From Bacillus sp. ISL-45 (GTDB lineage Bacteria > Bacillota > Bacilli > Bacillales > Cytobacillaceae): DNA of 64,000 bases. The notes under the pieces were generated by a model. The model was not told the DNA's origin. It saw only the letters and a program-made list of their open reading frames with translations, and searched no databases. The stretch is taken from positions 170,911-234,910 of the forward strand of contig NZ_JAGGQQ010000001.1 in assembly GCF_018613195.1 (NCBI RefSeq), read 5' to 3'. Below, in pieces: positions 1-9,463 of the stretch. Made by a program: the position numbers and the translations under genes. The first letter of the stretch is position 1; each line of letters begins with the position of its first letter.

Positions 1-222
1 ATCGAAGATAAATTATCGCTGACCATCCACGAAGCCACCCAGCAAATCGAAGCGTCTATTGCTAAGGAACAGGAACTGCGACTCCTGGAAATTGAAAAAG
101 GTTCCCCTGTCCTCCTGATTCTCAGAACTTCGCATTTAAAGGATGGCACTCCATTCGAATTCGTCAAATCAGCCTATCGCGCAGACCGATACAAATTCGT
201 GCACACCATGCAGCGGAGCTGA
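1..222 (+). CDS. GntR-family transcriptional regulator, C-terminal part (UTRA effector domain), partial
   Basis: The frame is open from the left window edge to a TGA at 220-222, so only the last 73 residues are present. The fragment contains 'LEIEKGSPVLLILRTSHLKD' followed by 'GTPFEFVKSAYRADRYKF', which is the typical end of a UTRA ligand-binding domain in HutC/NagR-type GntR regulators. The DNA-binding half lies outside the window. In B. subtilis a similar regulator (YvoA/NagR) sits in the same general chromosomal region, but the effector cannot be judged from this piece. A strong terminator follows directly. Confidence 0.75.
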   Translation: MEDKLSLTIHEATQQIEASIAKEQELRLLEIEKGSPVLLILRTSHLKDGTPFEFVKSAYRADRYKFVHTMQRS

Positions 223-229
223 TTATCTG

Positions 230-257
230 AAGAGATCCAATCCGGATCTCTTTTTTT
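230..257 (+). terminator. Rho-independent terminator of the GntR gene
   Basis: AGAGATCC at 231-238 pairs perfectly with GGATCTCT at 244-251 across a 5-nt loop, followed by a run of seven T. It begins 8 nt after the stop codon. Confidence 0.93.
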
Positions 258-417
258 GAATTCATGAATAGATAAGTATCTGCTAGGTTTCATGAAATGT
301 CGAAAGCAAAATAAAACATTGCTTATTTCCACGGAAATAATCGAACCTGCCTGTCGAAATATTTGTCTTGCTCGCTTAAAATGAGGGTAATACAAAAAAA
401 CAAAAGGGGTAGATGTC

Positions 418-645
418 ATGCTGAAGAATTTCAAGATCGATGATCACACAAAGAACCAAATGACGGATGAAATAAAGAGATATTTCCTTGAAGAACGCGG
501 AGAGGAGCTGGGAGACCTGGCTGCATTGCTGATCCTTGAGTTTGTTGCCGATAAGCTCGCTCCCCATTTCTATAACATCGGAATCCAGGATGCCCACGAG
601 TTTATGACACAGCGGGTTGAGGATATTTTTGAACTGAATAAATAA
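418..645 (+). CDS. DUF2164 family protein
   Basis: Small acidic protein of 75 aa with the pattern of the DUF2164 family: an N-terminal helix ending in 'IKRYFLEERGEELG', then 'LLILEFVADKLAPHFYNIGI' and a C-terminal amphipathic helix with 'DAHEFMTQRVEDIFEL'. There is no signal peptide or membrane segment, so it is probably cytoplasmic. Function is unknown in the family. The ATG at 418 has AAAGGGG about 9 nt upstream. It stands alone between a terminator and the amidase gene. Confidence 0.8.
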   Translation: MLKNFKIDDHTKNQMTDEIKRYFLEERGEELGDLAALLILEFVADKLAPHFYNIGIQDAHEFMTQRVEDIFELNK

Positions 646-815
646 TGGGGTTTCGGAGGATAAGTCTCCACATTCTTTAAAAGATGTTGAAGGATGATTA
701 ATGGACGCGATATTCAATTTAAAAACTGGATTTATCTGATGTCACTATGTCCTTTTTCCTCCATTGGTCATATATATACTGATGAGGAAATCTTTTATCG
801 GAAGGTGTGATAATC

Positions 816-1550
816 TTGAAGATCATGCTTGATGCTGGGCATGGCTACAACACCCCGGGTAAGCGAAGTCCTGATGGTATGAGAGAATATGAGTTTAACA
901 GGGCTGTGGCGAATTACGCCAGACAGCTGCTGGCAAACTATAAAAATGTTACAGTGTATTTTTCTCATTCCGATCAGCGGGATGTATCATTGAAGGCTAG
1001 GACAGATAAGGCAAACAGCCTGAATGTAGATATATTTGTTTCGATTCATGCCAATGCTTTTGGCAGCGGCGGCTGGAGCAATGTCGGCGGTATTGAAACA
1101 TTTGTCTACCCAACAAGGCCGCCTGTGGCTTATCAGTTAGCACAAAAGATTCAACGCACCCTTGTCATCTCAACAGGCCTAGAAAACCGTGGTGTAAAAA
1201 CAGCCGATTTCCATGTCCTGAGGGAAACAGAAATGGACGCCGTGCTAGTGGAGTGCGGCTTCATGACCAACCGGAATGAAATTAAATTGCTCCGTTCTGA
1301 AACATATCGCCGAACGATTGCAGAAGGAATTGTGAAAGCAATAGCACAGCAGTTCAGGCTGCAGCGCAAGGCTAATGCTGCACCGACACCAACACCAGCG
1401 CCAACTCCATCCGCCAAACCTACTGCGCCAGCCAACAAAGAAGGGCTTTATAAGGTCCAGGCAGGTGCGTTCGAAAATGAGGAAAATGCCAAGGAGCTTG
1501 CCGAGCGATTAAGGAAAGCAGGCTTTGAGGTCTATATAGACAAAGAATAG
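816..1550 (+). CDS. N-acetylmuramoyl-L-alanine amidase (Amidase_3) with C-terminal SPOR domain, CwlC-like
   Basis: Peptidoglycan amidase that cleaves the amide bond between N-acetylmuramic acid and L-alanine. The Amidase_3 fold covers about residues 1-180, with zinc ligands in 'LDAGHG', a Glu in 'REYEFN' and 'VSIHANA', and the catalytic Glu in 'LVECGFMTN'. A proline/threonine-rich linker (about 190-210) leads to a single SPOR motif ('YKVQAGAFENEENA...') that binds denuded glycan. I chose TTG 816 because GGAAGGTG lies 8 nt upstream; a GTG at 807 would overlap that ribosome site. There is no signal peptide, as in the B. subtilis mother-cell amidases CwlC/CwlH that act at the end of sporulation, so release by mother-cell lysis is likely (inference). 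No clear sigmaK promoter could be confirmed upstream. Confidence 0.85.
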   Translation: MKIMLDAGHGYNTPGKRSPDGMREYEFNRAVANYARQLLANYKNVTVYFSHSDQRDVSLKARTDKANSLNVDIFVSIHANAFGSGGWSNVGGIETFVYPTRPPVAYQLAQKIQRTLVISTGLENRGVKTADFHVLRETEMDAVLVECGFMTNRNEIKLLRSETYRRTIAEGIVKAIAQQFRLQRKANAAPTPTPAPTPSAKPTAPANKEGLYKVQAGAFENEENAKELAERLRKAGFEVYIDKE

Positions 1551-1552
1551 AT

Positions 1553-1582
1553 AAAGGCCGACACTAATGTGCCGGCCCTTTG
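1553..1582. terminator. Bidirectional terminator between the amidase gene and yvlD
   Basis: AAGGCCG-A-CAC, loop TAAT, GTG-C-CGGCCCTT forms a stem with one mismatch. It has A/T tails on both sides and sits between two convergent genes. Confidence 0.8.
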
Positions 1583-1583
1583 T

Positions 1584-1940
1584 CTATTCTTTTGATTCGC
1601 GCAAGAACGTATTCTGGATGACCAGATTTGCGATTGACATGATGATTGCCGTAAGTATTGCCATTCCAAAACTGGAGATCTCGAAAGAACTTCCCATCAA
1701 ACTATCTGTCAGCATCAGCGTGATGGCATTGATGACAAACAAGAATAGTCCAAGGCTGAGCACAGTTACAGGAAGTGTAAGCAAAATCAAGATTGGCTTA
1801 ACGAGAACATTCAATATGGAGAGAATGAAACTTGCTCCCAAAGCGGCACCAAAGCCAGAAAGATAAATATCATTCTCAAAATAGCCGGCAAGAGCCATGA
1901 AAAGAACAGCATTAATGACAATCCCTAACAGCCACCTCAT
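1584..1940 (-). CDS. yvlD: Phage-holin family 4 membrane protein YvlD (LiaZ-like)
   Basis: Protein of 118 aa with four hydrophobic segments, starting 'MRWLLGIVINAVLFMALAGY' and carrying the family's 'LNVLVKPILILLTLPVTVLS' core. I used the internal ATG at 1940, which has GGAAGGG about 10 nt upstream; the upstream extension runs over that ribosome site. It is the last gene of a four-gene minus-strand operon matching B. subtilis yvlABCD. The equivalent enterococcal genes liaXYZ act in the cell-envelope response to antimicrobial peptides. A membrane role in envelope stress is inferred from family and promoter. Confidence 0.88.
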   Translation of the reverse strand: MRWLLGIVINAVLFMALAGYFENDIYLSGFGAALGASFILSILNVLVKPILILLTLPVTVLSLGLFLFVINAITLMLTDSLMGSSFEISSFGMAILTAIIMSIANLVIQNTFLRESKE

Positions 1941-1944
1941 CTTT

Positions 1945-2136
1945 TTAATACCCTTCCCTGTTTGGCAGTACGAACACAAGCACAAGGTAGACCATAGCCA
2001 TTGGCAAAAATGCAGTGCTGAACGTCAAGATCACAAACAATATGCGCAGCAGTGACGCACTCATCCCAAAGGATTCTGCCATGCCTCCGAGCACCCCTGC
2101 CAGCATTCGATTTTTCCGTGAGCGGGTTAATTTCAT
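1945..2136 (-). CDS. yvlC: PspC-domain membrane protein YvlC (LiaY-like)
   Basis: PspC-family protein of 63 aa. 'KLTRSRKNRMLAGVLGGMAE' is the PspC signature, followed by 'LLRILFVILTFSTAF' and a hydrophobic helix ending 'VFVLPNREGY'. The start is the ATG at 2136, with GGAAGGGTG 6 nt upstream. It lies between yvlB and yvlD with gaps of 28 nt and 4 nt, so it is surely cotranscribed. PspC-type proteins are membrane partners in phage-shock-like and Lia envelope-stress systems. Confidence 0.88.
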   Translation of the reverse strand: MKLTRSRKNRMLAGVLGGMAESFGMSASLLRILFVILTFSTAFLPMAMVYLVLVFVLPNREGY

Positions 2137-2164
2137 TTCATTCACCCTTCCTGTTTTCACAATA

Positions 2165-3277
2165 CTATTGGATTAATTTCTTAACGGCGATTGAGCCAGT
2201 TTTTGTATCCGCGTGGAGCCTGACAGCTTTTTGCCCGCTGTCGGCAGGCTTGAAACGCAGGTTTTTCTGAACCATATCGCTTTTCTCCTCAACGACCTGG
2301 ATGCCGTCGATTTCAATTGTAAAACCGCCAAGATTCGATTTCAGCTCACCGATGGCCGGTGTTTTCTCCGGTAGGAAGACATCGATGCTTCCGGTGGTCG
2401 CCTTTACTTCCACACTTTCGCAATCTTGATTTTTCACGGTACACGTCACGTTACCATTGAAAGACTGAAGATCAACATGATTGAAAAAGCCATCCGCCTT
2501 GATGGCGCCATTGATGGTTTCAGCCTCCAGTTCCTTGATCGCGCTTCTGGTAATAGTGATCTGGCCATTTGCTGTTTCTGTTTCAAGCTTTCCGCACTCA
2601 AGATTTCCAAGCAATACTTTCCCGTTCGCTGTTTTCGCACGGCAATCCTTCATTGTTAAGTTTTCACCTTCGATGGAGCCATTAAACAGGCGGATGCGAA
2701 CATTTTCATATTCTTCCTTCGGGATATGGATGACCGCATCGACCTTCATCCACTTTTGCTGGACCGAAAAACGGAGCTTCTGGTTTTCAATTGTGAAAAT
2801 GGCATCCTCTAAAAACTTCCTGCGCGCCTCATCCTGGTTTTCTACTCTGTATAGTTTTGCGCTGCACTCAATGCGTACATCCTTTTGCTCCCATGGAACA
2901 ACCTTAACAGACCCATTTGCCATATCGATATCCACCTGATTTAGATATGCGTCGCCCTGCTGGAAAATATGCGTAATATCGACAGACTGGCCAAAATTAA
3001 GATCCAGATCAAAATCCTTTATTTTTTTAAATGCTGAATCAACAAAATCCAGCACCTTGTCTTTCATTGAGTTGAATTTATAAGAATTGAAGTCATCTTT
3101 TTTGAACTCTTCTTTTTTCCCTTCTTCAAAATTCACATCCGTTGACAATGCAGTTGATTTTTCCTGGTGCTGCATATTCCCTTGCTCCAGCTGCTCAATC
3201 ATGAATAACGCTTCATCAACTGTCAATTTTCCTTCTTCAACAAGCTTAAGAATCCTTTTACGTTCTTCCTTCATCAT
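2165..3277 (-). CDS. yvlB: YvlB envelope-stress protein (LiaX-like, DUF4097 beta-helix)
   Basis: Protein of about 370 aa. The N-terminal helical module (about residues 1-40, 'LVEEGKLTVDEALFMIEQLE') matches the short SHOCT-like domain at the N terminus of YvlB/LiaX. From about residue 110 a DUF4097 beta-solenoid region repeats turns such as 'VRIRLFNGSIEGENL', 'AKTANGKVLLGNL' and 'AETINGAIKADGF'. There is no signal peptide. I preferred the ATG at 3277, 6 nt after AGGGGG; TTG 3292 and ATG 3283 overlap this site. In enterococci LiaX binds antimicrobial peptides and controls the Lia response. The same role here is inferred. Confidence 0.87.
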   Translation of the reverse strand: MMKEERKRILKLVEEGKLTVDEALFMIEQLEQGNMQHQEKSTALSTDVNFEEGKKEEFKKDDFNSYKFNSMKDKVLDFVDSAFKKIKDFDLDLNFGQSVDITHIFQQGDAYLNQVDIDMANGSVKVVPWEQKDVRIECSAKLYRVENQDEARRKFLEDAIFTIENQKLRFSVQQKWMKVDAVIHIPKEEYENVRIRLFNGSIEGENLTMKDCRAKTANGKVLLGNLECGKLETETANGQITITRSAIKELEAETINGAIKADGFFNHVDLQSFNGNVTCTVKNQDCESVEVKATTGSIDVFLPEKTPAIGELKSNLGGFTIEIDGIQVVEEKSDMVQKNLRFKPADSGQKAVRLHADTKTGSIAVKKLIQ

Positions 3278-3288
3278 TTCCATCCCCC

Positions 3289-3603
3289 TCAATTTATATT
3301 AAGCACTTTTATCCCTTTGACCAGATTCCAAATTAACACGATGAGACTCAATATGACCATTAATATAGCGCTGCTGAACATGAGTACAGGGAAATCCCCC
3401 GTTCCTCCGTTCATATCGATGAAAACGGCAATTAAGATAAACGGCAGCGGGATCAGTGGAATCAGATGCGACAATAGCGCCTTTTTCGCATGAACCTTTA
3501 CATCCTCATCCTCTGATGCAAAATAAGCTACAAGAGGAAACAAAATCCCGGCAAACATAATACTGAAATAACACAAAGCAGACAGAATCCTTTTCGTATC
3601 CAT
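3289..3603 (-). CDS. yvlA: YvlA, DUF4870-like membrane protein, first gene of the sigmaW operon
   Basis: Protein of 104 aa with three hydrophobic segments and the family core 'LFPLVAYFASEDEDVKVHAK'. The longer reading frame starting at 3654 must be wrong, because it would run through the sigmaW promoter at 3628-3653 and the ribosome site. The ATG at 3603 is preceded by AAGGAG with a 9-nt spacer. It heads yvlABCD. Its own function is unknown; the membrane location and operon suggest a part in envelope-stress tolerance. Confidence 0.83.
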   Translation of the reverse strand: MDTKRILSALCYFSIMFAGILFPLVAYFASEDEDVKVHAKKALLSHLIPLIPLPFILIAVFIDMNGGTGDFPVLMFSSAILMVILSLIVLIWNLVKGIKVLNIN

Positions 3604-3627
3604 CCTCTTCATCTCCTTAGAAATTAA

Positions 3628-3653
3628 TACGCTCGGGAGTCCTGGAAGTTTCA
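3628..3653 (-). promoter_or_regulatory. SigmaW promoter of yvlABCD
   Basis: On the minus strand the sequence reads TGAAAC (3653-3648), 16 nt, CGTA (3631-3628). This is an exact match to the sigmaW consensus with correct spacing. It lies 24 bp upstream of the yvlA ATG. B. subtilis yvlABCD is a known sigmaW operon. Confidence 0.93.
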
Positions 3654-3810
3654 TTTCTTTATGAAATTAGTTCGACAAATTGTGATGTAACCCTTGTTAA
3701 TCTTCAATTTCAGATGGTGAAAGTTATGTGAATGTTTTTAGTAGGGGATTTCCTTATTGATTTTTGTTATTTATCATGGTTTTTGTGTGATATTCGGTTG
3801 ATTCAGTTAA

Positions 3811-3953
3811 CTGGAAAAATTATTTTCTTACTCTTACACGATAATTGCCCGATTGTTCGCTGTAATCTCCTGATCAAAGTGGATATTCTCCCGAAACATT
3901 ACCGGAATTGCCCGAACATCGGCAATAATCGTGCCGTCATCCTAATTTTGGAA
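3811..3953 (+). repeat. 21-bp phased intergenic array A1 (leader plus five units)
   Basis: A leader beginning CTGGAAAAATTATTTTCTTA (3811) is followed after 31 nt by five units starting at 3842, 3863, 3884, 3905 and 3926, exactly 21 bp apart. Units begin TAATTGCCCGA, TAATCTCCTGA, TATTCTCCCGA, GAATTGCCCGA and TAATCGTGCCG; the remaining ~10 bp of each differ. The last unit contains CCGTCATCCTAAT and is followed by TTTTGGAA. It occupies the gap between the uvrA terminator and the yvlA promoter, which otherwise holds nothing I recognise. See the findings for the family. Confidence 0.9.
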
Positions 3954-3973
3954 AAAAACCATTCTCCAAAAAG

Positions 3974-4000
3974 AAAAAACCCTTCCATAAACGGAAGGGC
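3974..4000 (-). terminator. Terminator of uvrA
   Basis: CCCTTCC at 3980-3986 pairs with GGAAGGG at 3993-3999. On the minus strand the hairpin is followed by six U. It lies just after the uvrA stop. Confidence 0.9.
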
Positions 4001-4011
4001 ACGAATTACTA

Positions 4012-6891
4012 TTATGCATTGCTTGTGCTTTTTTCTTTTTCCTCAATCTGTTCTTTCATCCGCAGCCGGTCGCGCTCCAGTATTGGCTTTAGATACCTGC
4101 CTGTATAGGATTCCTCCACTTCGCCAATCTTTTCTGGTGTTCCGGTGGCAACGATCGTGCCGCCGCGGTCACCGCCTTCAGGTCCGAGGTCGACGATGTA
4201 GTCGGCTGCTTTGATAACATCGAGATTATGCTCAATCACCAGAACGGTATCACCGTTTTCGACGAGACGCTGCAGGACTGTCAGCAGGCGGGAAATGTCA
4301 TCTACATGCAAGCCTGTTGTTGGTTCGTCCAAAATGTACAGCGATCGGCCGGTTGAGCGGCGGTGCAGCTCAGACGCCAGCTTCACGCGCTGGGCTTCCC
4401 CTCCGGAAAGAGTTGTTGCCGGCTGGCCGAGTGTGATGTAGCCAAGTCCGACATCATAAATCGTCTGCAGCTTGCGGGCGATCTTCGGGATGTTCGCAAA
4501 GAATTCTACCGCGGCTTCAACCGTCATATCTAGGATATCGGAAATGTTTTTGCCTTTGTACTTTACTTCCAGCGTCTCGCGGTTGTAGCGCTTGCCGTGG
4601 CAGACTTCACATGGCACGTACACATCAGGCAGGAAGTGCATTTCGATCTTGATGATTCCGTCGCCGCGGCATGCTTCACAGCGTCCGCCCTTGACATTGA
4701 AGCTGAAGCGGCCTTTCTTGTAGCCTCGTACCTTCGCTTCATTTGTCGATGCAAAGACATCACGGATATCATCGAACACACCCGTATAAGTAGCCGGGTT
4801 CGATCTTGGCGTGCGCCCGATTGGCGACTGGTCGATATCTATAACCTTATCGAGATGCTCGACACCCTTGATTTCCTTGAACTCGCCTGGCTTGCTTTTC
4901 GCGCGGTGCAGCTGCATCGCGAGCGATTTGTGAAGAATTTCATTGATCAGCGTGCTTTTACCGGAACCGGATACACCAGTCACAGCCATGAACGTTCCTA
5001 GCGGGAACTTCACATTGACATTTTTCAGATTGTTTTCCTTGGCGCCTTTAATTTCAATATAGCGGCCATCCGGTTTGCGGCGCTCAATCGGCAGCGGGAT
5101 GAACTTTTTACCGGACAGGTACTGGCCTGTCAGTGAATTCGGATCATCCATCACCTCTGCAGGCGTACCCTGGGAGATGATTTCCCCGCCATGGACACCT
5201 GCTCCGGGACCGATATCGATCAGATGATCAGCCGCGAGCATCGTATCTTCGTCATGCTCGACGACAATCAAGGTATTGCCGATGTCACGCATATTTTTCA
5301 GCGTATCAATCAGCCTGTCATTGTCACGCTGATGTAAACCGATGGACGGCTCATCAAGGATATAGAGGACACCAGTCAGGCGCGAACCGATCTGGGTTGC
5401 CAGCCTGATCCGCTGGGCCTCACCTCCGGATAGCGTTCCTGCCGATCGGCTCATCGTCAGATAATCCAACCCGACATTGATCAGGAAGCCAAGACGTTCC
5501 GTAATCTCACGGAAAATCATATTAGCAATCTTCATTTCTTTTTCTGAAAGCTCAAGACTCTCGAAAAATTGGTGCGCTTCCTCGACCGATAACGCTGTTA
5601 CTTCACCGATATGGCGGCCGTCTACAAGGACAGCCAGCGTTTCACGCTTAAGCCTGTATCCTTTACAGGTCGGGCAGGCATGCTCGCCCATATACTTTTC
5701 CATCTGTTCGCGGATATAGTCAGAGCCTGTTTCCTTATAGCGGCGCTCGATATTTTTCAGTACGCCCTCAAAAACAATATAGTTCTCACGGACCTGGCCC
5801 CAGTCATTTTCATAACGGAAATAAATCCGGTCTTTTTCAGAGCCATAAAGGATTTTGTCCATCTCATGATCAGGCAGGTCTTTAACCGGTACGTCCATAT
5901 CGATTCCATAATGATTGCAGACTGATTCAAGCAGCTGCGGATAATACTGTGAGCTTGTTGGTTCCCATGGAGCAATCGCGTGCTGCTTCAATGAAAGCTC
6001 CTTGTTTGGGACGACCAAATCCACATCAACCTCAAGTTTCGCACCAAGTCCGTCACATTCAGGGCAAGCGCCAAACGGGCTGTTGAAAGAGAACATGCGA
6101 GGCTCAAGTTCGCCAATCGAGAAGCCGCAAATCGGGCAGGCGTGGTTCTCACTGAACATCAGCTCTTCTTCTCCGATTACGTCGATGAGGACATTTCCTT
6201 CGCCTAGCTTAAGCGCAGCTTCCATGGAGTCCGCAAGGCGGGCAGCAATGCCTTCCTTGACGACAATCCGGTCGATGACGACTTCAATCGAATGTTTCTT
6301 GTTTTTCTCAAGTTCAATTTCGTCGCCCAGGTCATGCATCTCGCCGTCAATACGGACACGTACATAGCCTTGTTTTTTCACATCCTCAAGAACCTTGACG
6401 TGCGTTCCCTTCCTTCCGGAAACAAGCGGAGCAAGGATTTGCAGCTTTGTCCTTTCGGGATATTCGAGCACTCGGTCAACCATCTGCTCGATTGTCTGTG
6501 AGGATATTTCTATATTATGAATCGGGCAGGTTGGACGTCCTACCCTGGCAAATAGCAAACGCAAATAATCATAAATCTCTGTCACCGTTCCAACTGTTGA
6601 ACGGGGATTTCGGCTTGTCGTTTTCTGGTCGATGGAGATGGCCGGGGACAATCCTTCGATTGAATCGACATCCGGCTTGTCCATCTGTCCAAGGAACTGG
6701 CGCGCGTAGGCAGACAAGGATTCTACATATCGGCGCTGTCCTTCAGCATAGATGGTGTCGAACGCCAGCGAGGACTTTCCTGAACCGGAAAGCCCTGTCA
6801 GCACAACAAGCTTGTCTCTCGGAATGGTGACATCTATATTTTTTAAATTATGGGCCCTGGCGCCTTTGACAATCAGTTTATCCATAGCCAT
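4012..6891 (-). CDS. uvrA: Excinuclease ABC subunit A
   Basis: Damage-recognition ATPase of nucleotide excision repair, 959 aa, full length. The first ABC module has Walker A 'GLSGSGKS' at residues 33-40. A zinc module with 'CPICGF...CPECDG' follows near 253-280. The second module has Walker A 'GVSGSGKST' (~640) and the zinc-finger insertion 'CEACRGDG...CEVCHGKR' (~740-770). Two 'LSGGEAQR' signatures and two 'ILDEP' Walker B motifs are visible. UvrA loads UvrB at lesions. It follows uvrB by 7 nt, with AAGG 11 nt before the ATG, so both are cotranscribed from the LexA-controlled promoter upstream of uvrB. Confidence 0.99.
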   Translation of the reverse strand: MAMDKLIVKGARAHNLKNIDVTIPRDKLVVLTGLSGSGKSSLAFDTIYAEGQRRYVESLSAYARQFLGQMDKPDVDSIEGLSPAISIDQKTTSRNPRSTVGTVTEIYDYLRLLFARVGRPTCPIHNIEISSQTIEQMVDRVLEYPERTKLQILAPLVSGRKGTHVKVLEDVKKQGYVRVRIDGEMHDLGDEIELEKNKKHSIEVVIDRIVVKEGIAARLADSMEAALKLGEGNVLIDVIGEEELMFSENHACPICGFSIGELEPRMFSFNSPFGACPECDGLGAKLEVDVDLVVPNKELSLKQHAIAPWEPTSSQYYPQLLESVCNHYGIDMDVPVKDLPDHEMDKILYGSEKDRIYFRYENDWGQVRENYIVFEGVLKNIERRYKETGSDYIREQMEKYMGEHACPTCKGYRLKRETLAVLVDGRHIGEVTALSVEEAHQFFESLELSEKEMKIANMIFREITERLGFLINVGLDYLTMSRSAGTLSGGEAQRIRLATQIGSRLTGVLYILDEPSIGLHQRDNDRLIDTLKNMRDIGNTLIVVEHDEDTMLAADHLIDIGPGAGVHGGEIISQGTPAEVMDDPNSLTGQYLSGKKFIPLPIERRKPDGRYIEIKGAKENNLKNVNVKFPLGTFMAVTGVSGSGKSTLINEILHKSLAMQLHRAKSKPGEFKEIKGVEHLDKVIDIDQSPIGRTPRSNPATYTGVFDDIRDVFASTNEAKVRGYKKGRFSFNVKGGRCEACRGDGIIKIEMHFLPDVYVPCEVCHGKRYNRETLEVKYKGKNISDILDMTVEAAVEFFANIPKIARKLQTIYDVGLGYITLGQPATTLSGGEAQRVKLASELHRRSTGRSLYILDEPTTGLHVDDISRLLTVLQRLVENGDTVLVIEHNLDVIKAADYIVDLGPEGGDRGGTIVATGTPEKIGEVEESYTGRYLKPILERDRLRMKEQIEEKEKSTSNA

Positions 6892-6898
6892 ATTATCG

Positions 6899-8878
6899 TC
6901 ATCCTTCCGCTTTCAACTCAAGAATGAGGTCACGCAGCTCGGCTGCCCGTTCGAAGTTGAGAGCCTTTGCCGCTTCCTTCATTTCTTTTTCCATATTTAA
7001 AATCACTTGTTCGCGATCTTTCTTCGTCAGCTTCTTCAAGCCTTCTGCCGGGCTGTAGTCTTCCTGCTCCTCGGCAGCAATCGTCGCCCGGATCACATCG
7101 CGGATACTCTTCTGGATCGTTTGCGGCGTGATGCCATGCTTTTCGTTATATTCTTCCTGGATCTCACGGCGGCGTTTCGTCTCGCTGATCGCTTTTTCCA
7201 TCGAATCGGTCATTCTGTCTGCATACATGATGACATGTCCATTCGAGTTCCTCGCCGCACGCCCGATCGTCTGGATCAGCGATCTTTCCGAACGGAGGAA
7301 GCCTTCCTTATCCGCATCCAGAATAGTGACGAGCGATACCTCAGGAATATCCAAGCCTTCCCTCAACAGGTTGATCCCGATGAGGACATCGTATTTTCCA
7401 AGACGGAGCTCGCGGATGATCTCGATACGCTCGAGCGTCTTGATCTCTGAATGCAGGTATTGGACCTTGATGCCGATTTCCTTCAAGTAATCGGTCAGAT
7501 CCTCGGACATCTTTTTCGTCAAAGTTGTCACCAGTACACGTTCATTCCGCTTCGTCCGCTCCTGGATTTCGCCGATCAGGTCATCGATCTGGCCTTCGAT
7601 CGGCCTTACATCGATCGTCGGGTCAAGCAATCCTGTCGGGCGGATGATCTGCTGGACCATTTCCGGAGTATGCTCCAGCTCGTATGGGCCTGGTGTCGCT
7701 GACACGAAAACAGCCTGTTTGACATGGTCCTCGAATTCGGCAAATGTCAACGGCCTGTTGTCCATTGCAGACGGCAGGCGGAAGCCGTGGTCTACAAGCA
7801 CCTGTTTACGAGCCTGGTCACCATTAAACATTCCCCTTATTTGCGGCAATGTAACATGCGACTCATCAACGACAATCAAAAAGTCTTCCGGGAAGTAATC
7901 GAGCAATGTATATGGAGTCGCTCCCGCCGGCCTTAACGTCAGGTGGCGCGAATAGTTTTCGATGCCGGAGCAAAAGCCCATCTCACGCATCATCTCAAGG
8001 TCGTACCTTGTCCTCTGCTCAAGCCTTTGGGCCTCAAGAAGCTTTTCCTCGGCGCGCATTACTTCCAGTCGCTCTTCCAGTTCTTTTTCTATATTCTCAA
8101 TCGCAATCCTCATCTTTTCTTCGCGGGTTACGAAGTGGGATGCAGGGAAGATCGCGACATGGTCACGTTCGCCAATGATCTCGCCAGTCAGCGCATCAAC
8201 CTCTCGGATCCGGTCAATCTCGTCACCGAAAAATTCAATCCTCATGCAGTGTTCATCACGTGATACCGGGAAAATCTCAACGACGTCACCGCGGACACGG
8301 AAAGTTCCCCGCTTGAAGTCGATGTCATTCCGCTCATATTGAACATCGACCAGCTTATGGAGCAGCTTGTTCCGCTCAATTTCCATACCAGTCCGGAGTG
8401 ACACGACCATGTCACGGTATTCATCCGGATTACCGAGACCATAGATGCAGGAAACACTGGCGATAATGATGACATCTTTACGCTCGAATAATGAAGATGT
8501 AGCGGAGTGGCGCAGCTTGTCAATCTCATCATTGATGCTCGCATCCTTCTCAATGAATGTATCGGTCTGCGGCACATAAGCCTCTGGCTGATAATAATCG
8601 TAGTAACTGACGAAATACTCAACCGCGTTGTTCGGGAAAAATTCCTTGAACTCGCTGTAGAGCTGCCCGGCCAATGTCTTGTTGTGGGCGATGACAAGGG
8701 TGGGCTTGTTCACTTCCTTGATCACGTTGGAAATCGTGAACGTCTTCCCTGTTCCTGTCGCACCAAGAAGCGTCTGATGCTTCTTGTTATCGCGGATGCC
8801 TTGCACCAGCTCTTTGATGGCCGCAGGCTGGTCCCCCTGCGGAGAATACTTCGAGACTAATTCAAATTGGTCCTTCAC
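6899..8878 (-). CDS. uvrB: Excinuclease ABC subunit B
   Basis: DNA helicase-like component of nucleotide excision repair, 659 aa from the GTG at 8878. That start has AGGAGG 7 nt upstream and gives the family N terminus '[19 protein letters not shown]'; an upstream ATG at 8908 would run through the ribosome site. Walker A is 'GATGTGKT' (39-46). The damage-probing beta-hairpin '[21 protein letters not shown]' lies near residue 92, split here as tyrosine-rich YYDYYQ and VPQTDT. Helicase motif 'TIGRAARN' and the C-terminal UVR motif '[19 protein letters not shown]' are present. UvrB opens the lesion site and recruits UvrC. Confidence 0.98.
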   Translation of the reverse strand: MKDQFELVSKYSPQGDQPAAIKELVQGIRDNKKHQTLLGATGTGKTFTISNVIKEVNKPTLVIAHNKTLAGQLYSEFKEFFPNNAVEYFVSYYDYYQPEAYVPQTDTFIEKDASINDEIDKLRHSATSSLFERKDVIIIASVSCIYGLGNPDEYRDMVVSLRTGMEIERNKLLHKLVDVQYERNDIDFKRGTFRVRGDVVEIFPVSRDEHCMRIEFFGDEIDRIREVDALTGEIIGERDHVAIFPASHFVTREEKMRIAIENIEKELEERLEVMRAEEKLLEAQRLEQRTRYDLEMMREMGFCSGIENYSRHLTLRPAGATPYTLLDYFPEDFLIVVDESHVTLPQIRGMFNGDQARKQVLVDHGFRLPSAMDNRPLTFAEFEDHVKQAVFVSATPGPYELEHTPEMVQQIIRPTGLLDPTIDVRPIEGQIDDLIGEIQERTKRNERVLVTTLTKKMSEDLTDYLKEIGIKVQYLHSEIKTLERIEIIRELRLGKYDVLIGINLLREGLDIPEVSLVTILDADKEGFLRSERSLIQTIGRAARNSNGHVIMYADRMTDSMEKAISETKRRREIQEEYNEKHGITPQTIQKSIRDVIRATIAAEEQEDYSPAEGLKKLTKKDREQVILNMEKEMKEAAKALNFERAAELRDLILELKAEG

Positions 8879-8948
8879 AGAAAAGCCTCCTGTAATTTTA
8901 AATTTCATCTATATAAGCCTTACATAGTTGTCAAAAAGTCATATCCTC

Positions 8949-9000
8949 ATTCTACCACAAAGAGGGTAAAACAAACCAACAAAAAGCGAACAAACATTCG
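8949..9000 (-). promoter_or_regulatory. uvrB promoter with LexA (SOS) box
   Basis: A LexA-type box CGAAC-AAAC-ATTCG lies at 8987-9000, with one mismatch to the Bacillus consensus CGAAC-N4-GTTCG. A -10-like TAGAAT on the minus strand lies at 8954-8949. The box sits just upstream of the core promoter, about 110 bp before the GTG. UvrB is an SOS gene in Bacillus, which fits. Confidence 0.75.
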
Positions 9001-9052
9001 AATTGGTATCTTGGCTTTTAATGAGGATGCAGTAATTAGTCGAAAGCTTGTT

Positions 9053-9068
9053 AATCAAACGTTTGATT
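9053..9068. promoter_or_regulatory. 16-bp perfect palindrome upstream of uvrB
   Basis: AATCAAAC directly abuts GTTTGATT, a perfect dyad without loop, in the uvrB-csbA gap. It has the form of a repressor site, but I cannot name the regulator. It lies about 50 bp upstream of the LexA box. Confidence 0.4.
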
Positions 9069-9095
9069 GAAGTGGTGTTAACCCTTATAGAATAA

Positions 9096-9127
9096 GAAAA
9101 ACCCGCCGAACAGAGTTCGACAGGCTT
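9096..9127 (-). terminator. Terminator of csbA
   Basis: Minus-strand hairpin built on GAAC-TCT-GTTC, extended outward by nine further pairs including four G-U wobbles, followed by five U. Confidence 0.8.
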
Positions 9128-9136
9128 ACTTGAAGT

Positions 9137-9370
9137 TTATGACTGCTTTTTATTGCGCTTCATCATCTGGTTTGCAAAATAGAAACCCGCGGTCAATGAA
9201 AAAGCATCGACGACAATCAGCAGGAAAGAATCTGTATACCCTTTATAAACAGAAGCCGCAATCAACGCGACCGTCAACACGAGCGCAAGGATGTGGTTAT
9301 AGGCTACCCTGGTGAAAAACACGACCATGAAACCAGGCAGGAACAGTGCGGACAAATATTTCAGCACCAA
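9137..9370 (-). CDS. csbA: CsbA small membrane protein
   Basis: Hydrophobic protein of about 77 aa with three or four membrane segments. 'FFTRVAYNHILALVLTVALI' and 'YTDSFLLIVVDAFSLTAGFY' followed by 'ANQMMKRN' match B. subtilis CsbA, which also lies directly upstream of uvrBA. Two starts are possible: GTG 9382 without a ribosome site, or TTG 9370, 9 nt after AGGTG. I used the latter, which gives the usual family length. In B. subtilis it is a sigmaB general-stress gene, but I could not find a good sigmaB promoter here. Biochemical function is unknown. Confidence 0.82.
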   Translation of the reverse strand: MVLKYLSALFLPGFMVVFFTRVAYNHILALVLTVALIAASVYKGYTDSFLLIVVDAFSLTAGFYFANQMMKRNKKQS

Positions 9371-9463
9371 TTGATTAAACACCTCATTCAGAGAAATAAC
9401 GGAATTTTTCGACCATCTACTTAAAAATATATCTGTTTTGGCGGAAGGTTACAAGGAACTTCA

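Noticed and set aside
760-815. SigmaK or sigmaE promoter before the amidase gene
   Set aside because: CATATATATA resembles the -10 only in part and no matching -35 was found at correct spacing.
3732-4214. 160-codon plus-strand ORF across array A1 and the uvrA 3' end
   Set aside because: It runs antisense into uvrA through the uvrA terminator; composition follows the repeat and the shadow frame.
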